Source: Bowdeniella nasicola | GTDB taxonomy: Bacteria > Actinomycetota > Actinomycetes > Actinomycetales > Actinomycetaceae | Direction: 5' to 3' | Assembly (NCBI GenBank): GCA_030537895.1 | Contig: JAUNVA010000002.1 | Coordinates: 26,147 to 69,948 of the forward strand | DNA: 43,802 bases | In this document: piece by piece, positions 25,214-35,984 of the stretch | Position numbering within the stretch: the first letter of the stretch is position 1 | Layout of the letters: the number at the start of each line of letters is the position of its first letter | Notes under the pieces: generated by a model | Databases searched by the model: none | Told to the model about the DNA's origin: nothing | What the model saw: the letters and a program-made list of their open reading frames with translations, nothing else | Translations under genes and position numbers: made by a program

Positions 25214-26587
25214 ATGACTCAGAACTCGCGCGGATTATGGTCCGTCCACGGGGACGGCAAATCTATTCCCCCCGGCGCGATCGTTGCCCCTCAGGAGCGA
25301 TTGAGTTGGGGACGTACCGCCGGTATCGGCGCTCAGCACGTGGTGGCCATGTTTGGGGCCACCTTTTTAGTGCCCCTCCTCACCGGGTTCCCTCCGGCCA
25401 CCACCCTCTTCTTCACCGCCGTCGGAACCCTCCTATTCCTGCTCATCACGGCGGGTCGCCTGCCCTCCTATCTCGGGTCCTCGTTCGCGCTGCTAGCCCC
25501 GATTGGCGCTGTCACCGGGTTTGTCCCGGGAGCTGGCAACGCGCTTGACCCCGACAAGATGGCGCTCGCCCAGGGGGGCATCATCTCGGTCGGTGCGACG
25601 CTCGCCGTCGTCGGTGTCATCGTCCACTTCGCGGGCGTGCGCTGGATCGATATCATCATGCCGCCCGTCGTCACGGGGGCGATCGTTGCGCTCATCGGGT
25701 TCAACCTCGCGCCCGCCGCCTGGAACTGGGTGCAGCAGGGGCCCGTGACCGCCGTCGTCACAATCGTCTCGATCCTGCTCGTTACGGTCCTCTTTAAGGG
25801 CATCATCGGGCGGTTGTCGATCCTGATTGGTGTGCTGATCGGGTACGTGACCGCGATGATTCGGGGGGAGATTGACTACACGACGATCGAGGCGGCCGAC
25901 TGGGTGGGCCTGCCCGCCTTCCACGCGCCCGCTTTTGACCCCGTCTACCTGGGACTCTTCGTTCCGGTGGTGCTGGTACTCGTCGCCGAGAACGTCGGGC
26001 ACGTGAAATCCGTGTCGGCGATGACCGAACAGAACCTCGATGACCTCACCGGTCGGGCCCTCATCGCCGACGGCGTCTCCACCATGATTGCCGGCTCCGG
26101 CGGCGGTTCCGGCACGACCACCTACGCCGAGAACATCGGTGTCATGGCCGCGACCCGGGTCTACTCGACGGCCGCCTACGTGTGCGCGGCGCTCTTCGCG
26201 CTCGGCCTGTCGATGCTCCCGAAGTTCGGTGAGACCATCGCCTCGATCCCGCCCGGCGTCCTCGGTGGGGCCGCGACCGTTCTCTACGGCATGATCGGGA
26301 TGCTCGGGGTACGCATCTGGGTGCAAAACCGCGTGGATTTCTCCGATCCGGTGAACCTCAATACGGCTGCCGTGGCACTGATCGTCGCGATCGCGAACTA
26401 CACGATCAATGTGGGTCAGGTTTCCTTCGAGGGCATCGCGCTCGGGTCCGTGTGCGCGATCGGGATTTACCACATTATGCGGGCCCTCTCGCGCTGGCGC
26501 GGCACGGCCTTCGAGCCGGCCTCCCCAGCGTCCGCGCCCGCGGGTAAGGAACTCGAGGACGACTTCGGTACTGGCGTGCGGAAGTAG
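25214..26587 (+). CDS. uraA: Uracil permease (NCS2/UraA type)
   Basis: A 457-residue proton-coupled nucleobase transporter with about 14 membrane segments, of the NCS2 (SLC23) family and closest to UraA. Signatures: GAQHVVAMFGATFLVPLLTG near the first helix (residues ~45-65), LVAENVGHVKSVSAM with the substrate-binding Glu, and GSGGGSGTTTYAENIGVMA with the second catalytic Glu. It imports uracil or a related base. AAGGGAGAG precedes the ATG. Upstream, a hairpin (25163-25169 with 25191-25197) sits in the leader; no PyrR-type motif was recognised. It converges on the LytR_C gene. Confidence 0.92.
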   Translation: MTQNSRGLWSVHGDGKSIPPGAIVAPQERLSWGRTAGIGAQHVVAMFGATFLVPLLTGFPPATTLFFTAVGTLLFLLITAGRLPSYLGSSFALLAPIGAVTGFVPGAGNALDPDKMALAQGGIISVGATLAVVGVIVHFAGVRWIDIIMPPVVTGAIVALIGFNLAPAAWNWVQQGPVTAVVTIVSILLVTVLFKGIIGRLSILIGVLIGYVTAMIRGEIDYTTIEAADWVGLPAFHAPAFDPVYLGLFVPVVLVLVAENVGHVKSVSAMTEQNLDDLTGRALIADGVSTMIAGSGGGSGTTTYAENIGVMAATRVYSTAAYVCAALFALGLSMLPKFGETIASIPPGVLGGAATVLYGMIGMLGVRIWVQNRVDFSDPVNLNTAAVALIVAIANYTINVGQVSFEGIALGSVCAIGIYHIMRALSRWRGTAFEPASPASAPAGKELEDDFGTGVRK

Positions 26588-26632
26588 CCGTCGGCTGCGA
26601 TAGCGCCTACCGGTCGGGCAGACCGGGCGAGG

Positions 26633-27241
26633 TTACTCGTCTGAGGTCTGCTCGGCCGGTGCTGCTTCTTCCGCGGGGCGGCAATTGTCCGGACGTTCGA
26701 ACGGGTCGGTACCGATGTCTTCGACCGATCCCATGTTTGAATAGCCGTCCCCGATGATGACGTCTACGGTCTCGCTCTCGCGCGGGTGGAGGACCACCAG
26801 GGAGCCCTCGATGAGCCGGGACACCGTGTATCCTGCGGCGATCTGGTCCTCGTTCACACGGATGAGTGCGGAGCCGTCGTAGCCGAGATCAAAATTGCCG
26901 GTCTTTGCGACGGTAAAGCCTCGCTCGTCCAGGAGCTTGGCGGTCGCGGCCGCGAGGCCCGTTCGTGAGGTGCCGTTAAAGACGTTCAGCGTCACGCCCG
27001 CCGGATCGACCGGTGCGGCGCCCTCAGGCGGACACACGGCGGTTGGCGCGGGGGTGGGCCTGTCGGCGGGATCGGTCGAGAAATCCCGCGCGAAGGGTGA
27101 CGGCAGGATCCCAAAGAAGTGGGTGATCGCGACGATCAGCGTGATGACGAGCAGGAGTGCGAGCGACCCGAAAATCACCGACTGGCGTTGGTGCAAGCGT
27201 CGTCGGCGGGACGTCATCGAAGATCGAGGCGAGGGGGTCAC
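26633..27241 (-). CDS. Membrane-anchored LytR_C-domain protein
   Basis: A 202-residue protein with a short basic cytoplasmic N-terminus, one membrane helix (about 22-45), a Pro-rich linker and an extracellular LytR C-terminal domain (about 80-170; VTLNVFNGTSRTGLAAATAK, then GFTVAKTGNFD). Such domains occur at the end of LCP cell-wall ligases or alone, as here; a role at the cell wall is likely. The start is GTG at 27241, chosen because TACCGT lies 7 bases before it (leaderless); an ATG eight codons later is possible. The C-terminal tail is Ala/Glu-rich. Confidence 0.85.
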   Translation of the reverse strand: MTPSPRSSMTSRRRRLHQRQSVIFGSLALLLVITLIVAITHFFGILPSPFARDFSTDPADRPTPAPTAVCPPEGAAPVDPAGVTLNVFNGTSRTGLAAATAKLLDERGFTVAKTGNFDLGYDGSALIRVNEDQIAAGYTVSRLIEGSLVVLHPRESETVDVIIGDGYSNMGSVEDIGTDPFERPDNCRPAEEAAPAEQTSDE

Positions 27242-27248
27242 AACACGT

Positions 27249-27254
27249 ACGGTA
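27249..27254 (-). promoter_or_regulatory. -10 box of LytR_C gene
   Basis: On the minus strand TACCGT is 7 bases before the GTG start, fitting a leaderless transcript. Confidence 0.45.
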
Positions 27255-27322
27255 ATGGAAAAAGGGCACGCGCGGGATCGCCCTCCGGGACGATCTTGTC
27301 TCCTAGGGGAGAATGAGGGGCG

Positions 27323-27745
27323 TCAACGCTGGGGTGGACGCCCCCGGAGGCGGTCGAGTTGCCGGCGTTCCTTCTTCGTGGGGCGACCTGCCCCGCGAGG
27401 CCGAAAGATCGGGGCTGGAGCAAGAAGCGGCGTGGGACGCGGTGGCGAATGGTCGGTGTAACAGGTCTGCGCGATCGCTGCCCCCACCCGTTTCTTGATC
27501 AGACCGCGCACCTCAAGGATGCGGTCGAAGCCTTGAAACCTGTAGCGCACCTCGTCACCGATCCGTACCGGGCTCGACGGCTTTGCGCGTTCTCCATTCA
27601 CCCGCACGTGCCCGGCCCGACAGGCCTTGGCCGCGCCCGAGCGTGTCTTGATCTGGCGTACCGAGTGCAGCCAGACGTCGACGCGCACACTCGTGAATGG
27701 CGTGTCGGGGGGATCGGCCCGGCGGGGCTCGGCAGACGAGGTCAT
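27323..27745 (-). CDS. S4-domain RNA-binding protein (Hsp15-like)
   Basis: A 140-residue protein with an S4 RNA-binding domain at residues ~20-80 (RVDVWLHSVRQIKTRSGAA... GHVRVNGERAKPSS), the arrangement of Hsp15/RqcP-type proteins that act on nascent-chain-blocked 50S subunits. The basic C-terminal tail (RPRGAGRPTKKERRQLDR) matches the Hsp15 type. A TAGGCT box lies exactly 6 bases before the ATG. It is divergent from the NUDIX gene across 161 bases and upstream of the LytR_C gene on the same strand. Confidence 0.88.
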   Translation of the reverse strand: MTSSAEPRRADPPDTPFTSVRVDVWLHSVRQIKTRSGAAKACRAGHVRVNGERAKPSSPVRIGDEVRYRFQGFDRILEVRGLIKKRVGAAIAQTCYTDHSPPRPTPLLAPAPIFRPRGAGRPTKKERRQLDRLRGRPPQR

Positions 27746-27751
27746 ACTCCT

Positions 27752-27757
27752 AGCCTA
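27752..27757 (-). promoter_or_regulatory. -10 box of S4 gene
   Basis: On the minus strand TAGGCT is exactly 6 bases before the ATG, predicting a leaderless transcript. Confidence 0.55.
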
Positions 27758-27895
27758 GGTGGCCTGCACAGGGCCGGGGAACCGTGGGAGTTTTGGGGCT
27801 CGGCCCCCTGAGAAACGGGAAGCGAGAGGCCTGTGGTGGGTGCTGACGCGCCTCGGAGCTGACGAGCGGCGAGCGGGTGGGTGCTCGCTCACCGC

Positions 27896-27901
27896 TAGGG
27901 T
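27896..27901 (+). promoter_or_regulatory. -10 box of NUDIX gene
   Basis: TAGGGT is exactly 6 bases before ATG 27908. This also argues for that ATG over the in-frame GTG at 27902. Confidence 0.55.
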
Positions 27902-27907
27902 GTGGGC

Positions 27908-28585
27908 ATGAGGACACCCGAGGCGCGCTGGGAGCGGATCGTGAGCGCGTCTCAAGGCACGCCCGCGCCGGCAGCCGCCACCAACCGGCGGGCCGCGGCC
28001 GTTCTCATGGGCCTATCCGACGATGCGGACCCCGCCGTCCTGTTGATTCGCCGTACAGCGCGCCTGCGTTCACATCCAGGCCAGGTCGCCTTCCCCGGAG
28101 GCTCCCTCGAGGCGGGGGAGGGGCCCGTGCAGGCGGCCCTGCGCGAGGCGCGTGAAGAAGTGGGGCTCGATCCCGACACCGTGCGGGTGCGTGGCATTCT
28201 GACTGACCGGGCGACTCACGCCTCTCCCTACCTCGTCACCCCCGTACTCGCCAGCCTGCCGGCGACGCGGGGCGCGGCGGGGGCGTGGCACACGGCGCTG
28301 GAGCCGCGTGACACGGGCGAGGTGGCGAGTGTGCACACGCCGCGGATCTCGGAGCTTGCGGATCCGGGGCGTCGGTTCACCGCGACGCTTCAAGGCCGTC
28401 CAACGGGGCCGGGGTTCGCCGTCGACGGACTCATCGTGTGGGGGTTCACCGGCGGCCTGATCGACTGGCTGCTGCGTGCCGGTGGATGGGAGGTGCCGTG
28501 GGACCGGGCCCGGACGCGCAAGGTCCCGGCGGCGTTCTATCGCCCGGCGGGTGCGCCGTCGTCGGGGGCGGGTTCCCAGACGTGA
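27908..28585 (+). CDS. NUDIX hydrolase, CoA pyrophosphatase type
   Basis: A 225-residue NUDIX enzyme. The NUDIX box GX5EX7REUXEEXGU starts at Gly65 (E71, R79-E80, E83-E84, G86). The preceding RSHPGQVAFPGG is the CoA-pyrophosphatase signature (NudL type), so it probably cleaves CoA or related CoA esters to 4'-phosphopantetheine and 3',5'-ADP. A Gly-rich C-terminal part completes the domain. The start is discussed under the -10 box. Confidence 0.88.
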   Translation: MRTPEARWERIVSASQGTPAPAAATNRRAAAVLMGLSDDADPAVLLIRRTARLRSHPGQVAFPGGSLEAGEGPVQAALREAREEVGLDPDTVRVRGILTDRATHASPYLVTPVLASLPATRGAAGAWHTALEPRDTGEVASVHTPRISELADPGRRFTATLQGRPTGPGFAVDGLIVWGFTGGLIDWLLRAGGWEVPWDRARTRKVPAAFYRPAGAPSSGAGSQT

Positions 28586-28775
28586 GTCGTGGGGGGTTCG
28601 AACTCCTAATTCGAACCCTGCGCAAGTGCCGGAGCGGGGCGCATACTCAGCCCCACAATGTGACCCGATAGTGACCCTTAGACGGTGAAACCCCGAAGCA
28701 CGGTGCCGTGAGGGGAAGTGAGATCGGTAGCCCGAAACCCCGAGGTTTGGCGCATGATCGCGCCGAAAACCGCAC
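28586..28775. other. Intergenic region with T-arm-like relic
   Basis: No gene is seen. Near its start is GGGGG-GTTCGAA-CTCCT (28591-28607), which folds like a tRNA T-arm with the canonical 7-base loop when read on the minus strand, and overlaps a 9-bp inverted repeat (28594-28602 with 28610-28618). The remaining bases hold only weak stems. Confidence 0.4.
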
Positions 28776-28808
28776 GAAAAAGCCCCTCCTTGAAAATCAA
28801 GGAGGGGC
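28776..28808 (-). terminator. Terminator of tRNA-Ser
   Basis: Read on the minus strand, a perfect 12-bp stem (28797-28808 with 28782-28793) and 3-base loop are followed by a T-run (A-run at 28777-28781 on the plus strand). It lies 6 bases after the tRNA. Confidence 0.93.
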
Positions 28809-28813
28809 GAGAG

Positions 28814-28898
28814 CGGAGGATGGGGGATTCGAACCCCCGAGGGCGTGAACCCAACACGCTTTCCAAGCGTGCGCCATAGGCCGCTAGGCGAATCCTCC
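28814..28898 (-). tRNA. tRNA-Ser (GGA anticodon)
   Basis: The 85-base minus-strand gene has acceptor GGAGGAT/ATCCTCC with a G discriminator, a D-arm starting CGCCTAG, an anticodon arm ACGCT-TGGAAAG-CGT giving anticodon GGA (codons UCU/UCC), a long variable arm typical of class II tRNAs, and T-arm GGGGG-TTCGAAT-CCCC. CCA is not encoded. Confidence 0.95.
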
Positions 28899-29050
28899 TC
28901 GGGGTCCACTCACGCGGACGCCGGACATTAATCGTACGTGGTTTCCTCGCCCGCGTCGAATCTCACCGCCACGATGCGGGTGTGAGATCTCTCCCGCGGG
29001 CGGGGCGTTCGCGGCATGACGCGGGGGCGCGGATCGGTTAGACTGCTGGC

Positions 29051-29137
29051 GGCCCCCACGTGACGTGATCTCGCCGAACTCCCCCAGGGCAGGAATGCAG
29101 CAAGGGTACGTGAGCTCTCACGGGTGCGTGGGGGTCC
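29051..29137 (+). ncRNA. ffs: Small SRP RNA (4.5S)
   Basis: The conserved apical core GGGCAGGAATGCAGCAAGGG binds Ffh. The outer stem pairs about 29051-29060 with 29127-29136. A TAGACT -10 box (29039-29044) would start transcription at about 29051, matching the folded 5' end. A T-containing stretch follows the RNA. The RNA joins Ffh to direct membrane-protein insertion. Confidence 0.92.
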
Positions 29138-29233
29138 TTCGTTTCTCCACTCGCGCCGGCCCGCGACGCAGGCGGCGATGGCGCGTTGTCCCCCGGCGAT
29201 CGCCAGGCTCGTGAGATTGTCGGCCAAGGGCCA

Positions 29234-29239
29234 TATGCT
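29234..29239 (+). promoter_or_regulatory. -10 box of dnaX
   Basis: TATGCT is exactly 6 bases before the GTG start of dnaX. The AGG-rich stretch immediately before the GTG is too close to be a normal ribosome site, which supports a leaderless start. Confidence 0.6.
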
Positions 29240-29245
29240 CGGAGG

Positions 29246-31768
29246 GTGAGTACCGCCCTATACCGCCGCTACCGGCCCGACACCTTCGCCGACGTCATCG
29301 GTCAAGAACACGTGACTGATCCGCTGGCCGCCGCTCTGCGTGCCGGGCGGGTCTCCCACGCCTACCTCTTCTCAGGCCCGCGAGGCTGTGGGAAGACAAC
29401 GTCCGCCCGCATTTTCGCGCGCTGCCTGAACTGCGTCGAAGGCCCGACCGACACGCCCTGCGGTGAATGTCCCTCCTGCCGGGACCTCGCGACCGGTGGC
29501 TCGGGGTCCCTCGACGTCGTCGAGATCGATGCCGCCTCCCACAACGGCGTTGATGACGCTCGTGACCTGCGCGAGCGCGCTGCCTTTGCGCCCGCGCGCG
29601 ACCGCTACAAGATCTTCATCCTCGACGAGGCCCATATGGTGACTCCCCAGGGCTTCAACGCCCTGCTCAAACTCGTTGAGGAGCCGCCGCCACACGTGAA
29701 GTTCGTGTTCGCGACCACGGAACCTGAGAAGGTTATTGGCACGATCCGTTCGCGCACCCACCACTATCCTTTCCGGCTCGTCCCTCCGGAGGTCATGACC
29801 TCCTACCTCCGGCATCTGTGCGACGAGGAAGGCGTCACCGTTGAGGACGGGGTCCTCCCGCTCGTCGTGCGGGCCGGCGGTGGGTCGGTTCGCGACTCAC
29901 TCTCGGTTCTCGACCAGCTCATGGCCGGCGCAATCGACGGGGCCATCGACTACGACCGCGCCACCCAGCTGCTCGGCTTCACCTCCGTGGGCCTGCTTGA
30001 CGACGCCGTCGGTGCGCTCGCGGGAATCGACGGCGCCGCCCTCTTCCGCGTGGTGGACCACGTGGTCGAATCGGGCCACGATCCGCGCCGCTTTACGGAG
30101 GACCTGCTCCAGCGGCTACGTGACCTGGTAGTCCTCGCCATTGCGGGGGACGACGGTCGCGACGCGATCCACGGCGTACCGGACGACCAGCTCGATCGCA
30201 TGGCGGCGCAGGCGACGCAGCTCGGCGCCCGTCGTGCCTCTGCATCGGCCGACGCTACCCACGAGGCTCTCAACGATATGTCCGGGGCGACTTCCCCGCG
30301 GCTCCAGTTCGAACTCCTGTGCGCGCGCCTCATCTTGGTTCAGAGCGACGCGGGCTCACATGCCGCACCGCAGACGGTTGGGCCTTCGCAGGGGGAGGCA
30401 GGCGCGGACAACGCCCACCGCGGCGGTCAGGGGAGTAGGACGCTGCCGGCGATGCCCACCTTTGGGACGCCACGCGAGGCGCACGCCTCCGCCGGTCGCC
30501 GGTCCGAAGGCGTTTCAGAGGCCCGCCCGGCCCCCCGGCGTGACGCCCCCGAGGGTTTATCGGATTCCGATGCGGACCGCGCAACCCCGGAACGGAGCGT
30601 AGGTGCCCGCTCCGAGTCGCGGCCCACCGTACCGCTCACGCCCCCGCGCCCCGGTACGAGCGGCGCCACCGCGGTGAGCCCACCCGCCAGCGAGTCCGGC
30701 GCCGGCCAGGATGCCGGAGGTCGGCCCGCCGGTCCCGACACCGTGGAGCCGGGCGCGAAGTCTAAGACGGCGTCCGGCGGGGACGGCGCGGCCGCCGAGC
30801 CAACGCCGGCGCAGGAGGCGGCCGGCCAGGACCGGACCGAGGGCCGGGCGAGCACCGCGGAAGACACCGACCTGCTGCGGCGACGCTGGGCCGACGTCCT
30901 CGAGGCGTTAAAACCGATCAGCCGCGTGACGTGGTCGCTCGTCCAAGAGCACGCCTCCGTCGGCCCCATCCACGACGGCACGGTCGCGATCGTGTTCCGC
31001 ATCGATCCGCTGCTCGAGCGCTTCATGCGACCCGAACAGCCCACCAATGCCGAGAACCTCGCCGAGGCGATCTTCCAGGCGCTCGGGCTCCGCGTGGCGG
31101 TGCGCGGCGTCTCCGCGCGCGACGTCAGCCCCGAAGGCGAGGCACTCTCCGGCGGCGAGCCCACCCAGGCGCGGACGGCGCCCGACTCTCCGCGAGCGCG
31201 GGAACCATCGGCCTCCCCCGAGGCACAGGACGACCCAACGCCGGCATCGCCCGAGGAGCCCCCGAGCGGGGCACGCGACCGCAGCGCTTCCGTCGGACCC
31301 CATCAACTGGGCGGCGCCAACGCCCAGGACGCCTCGGGCGCGGGGATGGCGCGCCCCGACGTGGGGGCCGATAGTTCAGGCAAGGCCAGCCCTGAGGGCC
31401 AGTCTCCAGCCGCTGAGGCCCCCGAGCGGCCCGAACCACCGAGCGTCCCGTTGCCCGGCGTCCCGTTCCCGCACGACCACCTGGACCGCCCCGGTCGAGA
31501 GCGTCCAGCGGCCCAGCCTCCGGCGACGCCGCCCGACCGCGGACCATTGCCCGGATCGGCCGGCTCCCAAGCGGCCGGGCGCGCCCCTGGTATACCCGAA
31601 CATCCTGGTGGAGGCGAGGAACCCACGGCCCCCCAGGAGGACACTGATCCGTACGACGGTGCGAGCGTCGATGACCACGTCGTCACCGGGCGTGACGACG
31701 TGAGCGGTGTTGAGCTGCTCAAACGCAAACTTGGGGGCACCGTCATTGAGGAGATCGAAGAACCCTAA
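29246..31768 (+). CDS. dnaX: DNA polymerase III gamma/tau subunit
   Basis: The 840-residue clamp-loader ATPase that opens the beta clamp at the replication fork. The start at GTG 29246 gives the standard N-terminus [11 protein letters not shown]. Walker A is GPRGCGKT (44-51), the zinc module has Cys63, Cys72, Cys75 and Cys78, and Walker B is FILDEAH (~124-130). The AAA+ and collar domains end near residue 370. Beyond this are two long Pro/Ala/Glu-rich low-complexity stretches (about 370-545 and 650-820) separated by a folded tau-specific region (~545-625; [17 protein letters not shown]), and the short conserved end [11 protein letters not shown]. It is ~200 residues longer than the E. coli tau protein. 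The stop overlaps recR (TAATG). Confidence 0.96.
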   Translation: MSTALYRRYRPDTFADVIGQEHVTDPLAAALRAGRVSHAYLFSGPRGCGKTTSARIFARCLNCVEGPTDTPCGECPSCRDLATGGSGSLDVVEIDAASHNGVDDARDLRERAAFAPARDRYKIFILDEAHMVTPQGFNALLKLVEEPPPHVKFVFATTEPEKVIGTIRSRTHHYPFRLVPPEVMTSYLRHLCDEEGVTVEDGVLPLVVRAGGGSVRDSLSVLDQLMAGAIDGAIDYDRATQLLGFTSVGLLDDAVGALAGIDGAALFRVVDHVVESGHDPRRFTEDLLQRLRDLVVLAIAGDDGRDAIHGVPDDQLDRMAAQATQLGARRASASADATHEALNDMSGATSPRLQFELLCARLILVQSDAGSHAAPQTVGPSQGEAGADNAHRGGQGSRTLPAMPTFGTPREAHASAGRRSEGVSEARPAPRRDAPEGLSDSDADRATPERSVGARSESRPTVPLTPPRPGTSGATAVSPPASESGAGQDAGGRPAGPDTVEPGAKSKTASGGDGAAAEPTPAQEAAGQDRTEGRASTAEDTDLLRRRWADVLEALKPISRVTWSLVQEHASVGPIHDGTVAIVFRIDPLLERFMRPEQPTNAENLAEAIFQALGLRVAVRGVSARDVSPEGEALSGGEPTQARTAPDSPRAREPSASPEAQDDPTPASPEEPPSGARDRSASVGPHQLGGANAQDASGAGMARPDVGADSSGKASPEGQSPAAEAPERPEPPSVPLPGVPFPHDHLDRPGRERPAAQPPATPPDRGPLPGSAGSQAAGRAPGIPEHPGGGEEPTAPQEDTDPYDGASVDDHVVTGRDDVSGVELLKRKLGGTVIEEIEEP

Positions 31769-32367
31769 TGGCCATCTATGACGGCGCGTTGCAGGACCTC
31801 ATCGACGAGCTCGGGCGCCTGCCCGGGATCGGACCGAAATCGGCCCAACGCATCGCTTTTCACCTTCTGTCTGCGGAATCCGACGACGTCCAGACGCTCG
31901 TCAACGCGCTCACGACCGTGAAGGATAAGGTCCACTTTTGCGAGGTGTGCGGAAACGTCGCGGAGGCCGAAAAATGCCGCATCTGCCTCGATCCGCGTCG
32001 CGACCATCGCCTCATCTGCGTGGTCGAAGAACCGAAGGACGTGGGAGCGATTGAACGCACCCGCGAATTTCGCGGCACCTACCACGTGCTCGGTGGCGCG
32101 ATCGATCCGCTGCACGGCGTCGGCCCGGCCGACCTTCGGATCCAAGACCTCATGACGCGCCTGTCGGACGAGCCGGTCGAGGAGGTCATCGTCGCGACAG
32201 ACCCAAACATTGAAGGGGAGGCGACGGCGGCCTACCTTGTGCGGATGCTGCGCAACCTCGACGTGCCAGTCTCCCGGCTCGCCTCGGGTCTGCCCGTGGG
32301 CGGAGACCTTGAGTACGCTGATGAGGTCACACTCGGACGGGCCTTCCAGGGCCGCCGCCGCATGTAG
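31768..32367 (+). CDS. recR: Recombination mediator RecR
   Basis: A 199-residue RecR that, with RecF/RecO, loads RecA at single-strand gaps. Helix-hairpin-helix at ~15-34 ([20 protein letters not shown]), zinc finger Cys58, Cys61, Cys70, Cys73, and a Toprim domain starting at ICVVEEPKD. The length matches the family. It overlaps dnaX by one base; dnaX-recR is the normal bacterial arrangement. Confidence 0.97.
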   Translation: MAIYDGALQDLIDELGRLPGIGPKSAQRIAFHLLSAESDDVQTLVNALTTVKDKVHFCEVCGNVAEAEKCRICLDPRRDHRLICVVEEPKDVGAIERTREFRGTYHVLGGAIDPLHGVGPADLRIQDLMTRLSDEPVEEVIVATDPNIEGEATAAYLVRMLRNLDVPVSRLASGLPVGGDLEYADEVTLGRAFQGRRRM

Positions 32368-32387
32368 GCGACACCTTCCCACATGGT

Positions 32388-32461
32388 GGTCCGCGCGTCG
32401 CCAACTTAACGTGCGGACCTAGCATCAAAATTAAGACCCGCCGGCGCCCATGGTGCCGGCG
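32388..32461 (+). promoter_or_regulatory. Two-hairpin leader before lysC
   Basis: Two strong stems lie between recR and lysC: 32388-32397 with 32410-32419 (10 bp), and 32439-32448 with 32452-32461 (10 bp, loop CAT), each with one G-U. A TAGCAT -10-like box (32420-32425) lies between them. The first may end the dnaX-recR transcript; the second could be in the lysC leader. No T-runs follow. Confidence 0.4.
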
Positions 32462-32481
32462 TTACCCTGAATGGAGGTGCC

Positions 32482-34793
<2,312 letters not shown>

Positions 34794-34806
34794 TCCTGCT
34801 CCCGTC

Positions 34807-34846
34807 ACGACGGCGGCGCCCCGAGGGAGGGTGCCGCCGTCGTCGT
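34807..34846. terminator. Bidirectional terminator (asd / bioY)
   Basis: A 14-bp stem (34807-34820 with 34830-34843, one G-U) closes a 9-base loop between the convergent asd and bioY genes; it ends at the bioY stop. Confidence 0.85.
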
Positions 34847-35490
34847 TACCTGTCGAGCGTCTTTCCAGGACTCCGCGTGGGGCGGCCGAGTAGTCGCCAG
34901 GCCGCGGGGAGGGTCGCCGCCGCGATCGCCCACTTCACGACGCCGCCCACGAGGAAGGGGGTCACGCCAAGGGCCATGAGGGTGGGGAGATCGTGCGGCT
35001 GGCCGAGGCTTGCTAGGACGGCGCCGAGCCACGGCACACCGATGAGGAAAGGGATCAGCGAAGCGAGGCCGAATCCTGCGACGGAGCGTATCGGATGGCG
35101 GTCCCAGTGGCGTTCGCAGAGGTAACCGATGAGAGCGGCTGCCGGGATGAACCCGACGATGTAGCCGAAGCTGGGTGAGAAGAACGCGGCGGGGCCGGCG
35201 CCGCCTCCCGCGAACACGGGCAGGCCCGCGAGTCCGGCCAGCATGTAGACGAAGAGCGCTCCGCCGCCGCGCCGCGCCCCCAGTGTGGCGCCCACGAGGA
35301 GAACTCCGAGAGTCTGCCCGGTGATGGGCACCGGCCACATGGGGATGTCGACGCGGGCGAGGAGGGCCACCACGGCGACCCCCGCGACCATCTGGATGAT
35401 GGCCTGGCCAATGGAGGCGAATGAGCCGGTGGCGGGCCGCCAGGCAGCGTCAACGAGGACGGTTCGAGGAGTCAGTGCACTGGTTGACAT
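34846..35490 (-). CDS. bioY: Biotin transporter substrate-binding component BioY
   Basis: A 214-residue membrane protein with about six helices. VPITGQTLGVLL and GGGALFVYMLAGLAGLPVFAGGGAGPA are the BioY signatures (shown as parts of the conserved region). It captures biotin as a stand-alone or ECF-linked S component; BioM/BioN-type subunits are not in the window. TAGCGT lies 7 bases before the ATG, suggesting a leaderless transcript. It is the last high-GC gene before the low-GC segment. Confidence 0.93.
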   Translation of the reverse strand: MSTSALTPRTVLVDAAWRPATGSFASIGQAIIQMVAGVAVVALLARVDIPMWPVPITGQTLGVLLVGATLGARRGGGALFVYMLAGLAGLPVFAGGGAGPAAFFSPSFGYIVGFIPAAALIGYLCERHWDRHPIRSVAGFGLASLIPFLIGVPWLGAVLASLGQPHDLPTLMALGVTPFLVGGVVKWAIAAATLPAAWRLLGRPTRSPGKTLDR

Positions 35491-35984
35491 ACCTGGAACG
35501 CTACCGGCATGCGGATTACTCGGATGTCGTGGACTCCATCAAACGTGTGGGCGGGTCTTGGTTCGTTATGTGCGACAAGCTCGGTATCGGTGGACGAACG
35601 GTCGCTCACATCACGCACGCCGAATCTCACGGTCGCGGCGGTCTTGGCGCAAGACGCCTATCGGCGATCCCGCTGAGGTAGCGTTCGACTTGATGGGTGA
35701 GGATCGGAGGCATGACCCGATGCCGTTGGGTCTGGGGGGTAGCTCAGTCTCCACCCCTAGAATATTCTTGATTCCTGGCAGTGGTGGAGTGACCGATGCT
35801 CACCCTGGTTGCGGGATGTAGCGGTTTTTCATAGACACGGAACGACTCGAGGATGGACACGTGAGACCTCATGATGAGAGTGAGTCTCGACGTCTGTCAC
35901 CTAAATTCGGTGGATAGTCATGGCTTCAGAGGGAAGCGCCAGCGTGCGCATTTGCTAGATTCTTAAGACTATCGTCACAATCAG
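35491..35984. other. 494-base gene-free region at islet boundary
   Basis: No convincing gene. GC falls across this stretch from the level of bioY to that of the downstream islet. An open frame runs on the plus strand to 35681, but its first part is antisense to bioY and it matches no family I know; it may be a relic. A TAGATT (35956-35961) lies upstream of the acyltransferase gene. A GGTAGCTCAG motif (35738-35747) is tRNA-like only by chance. Confidence 0.5.
35498..35503 (-). promoter_or_regulatory. -10 box of bioY
   Basis: TAGCGT (minus strand) is 7 bases before the ATG, fitting a leaderless start. Confidence 0.45.

Noticed and set aside
28598..28615. TCGAAC with a downstream ATTCGA as a possible LexA (SOS) box
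   Set aside because: Spacing and right half do not fit the actinobacterial consensus TCGAAC-N3/4-GTTCGA, and no SOS gene follows.
35421..35681. An 86-codon plus-strand frame beside bioY
   Set aside because: Its first part is antisense to the bioY N-terminus, it lacks a ribosome site, and it matches no known family.
35734..35751. GGGGGGTAGCTCAGT, similar to a tRNA 5' end and D-arm
   Set aside because: No anticodon arm, T-arm or matching acceptor strand follows within tRNA distance.
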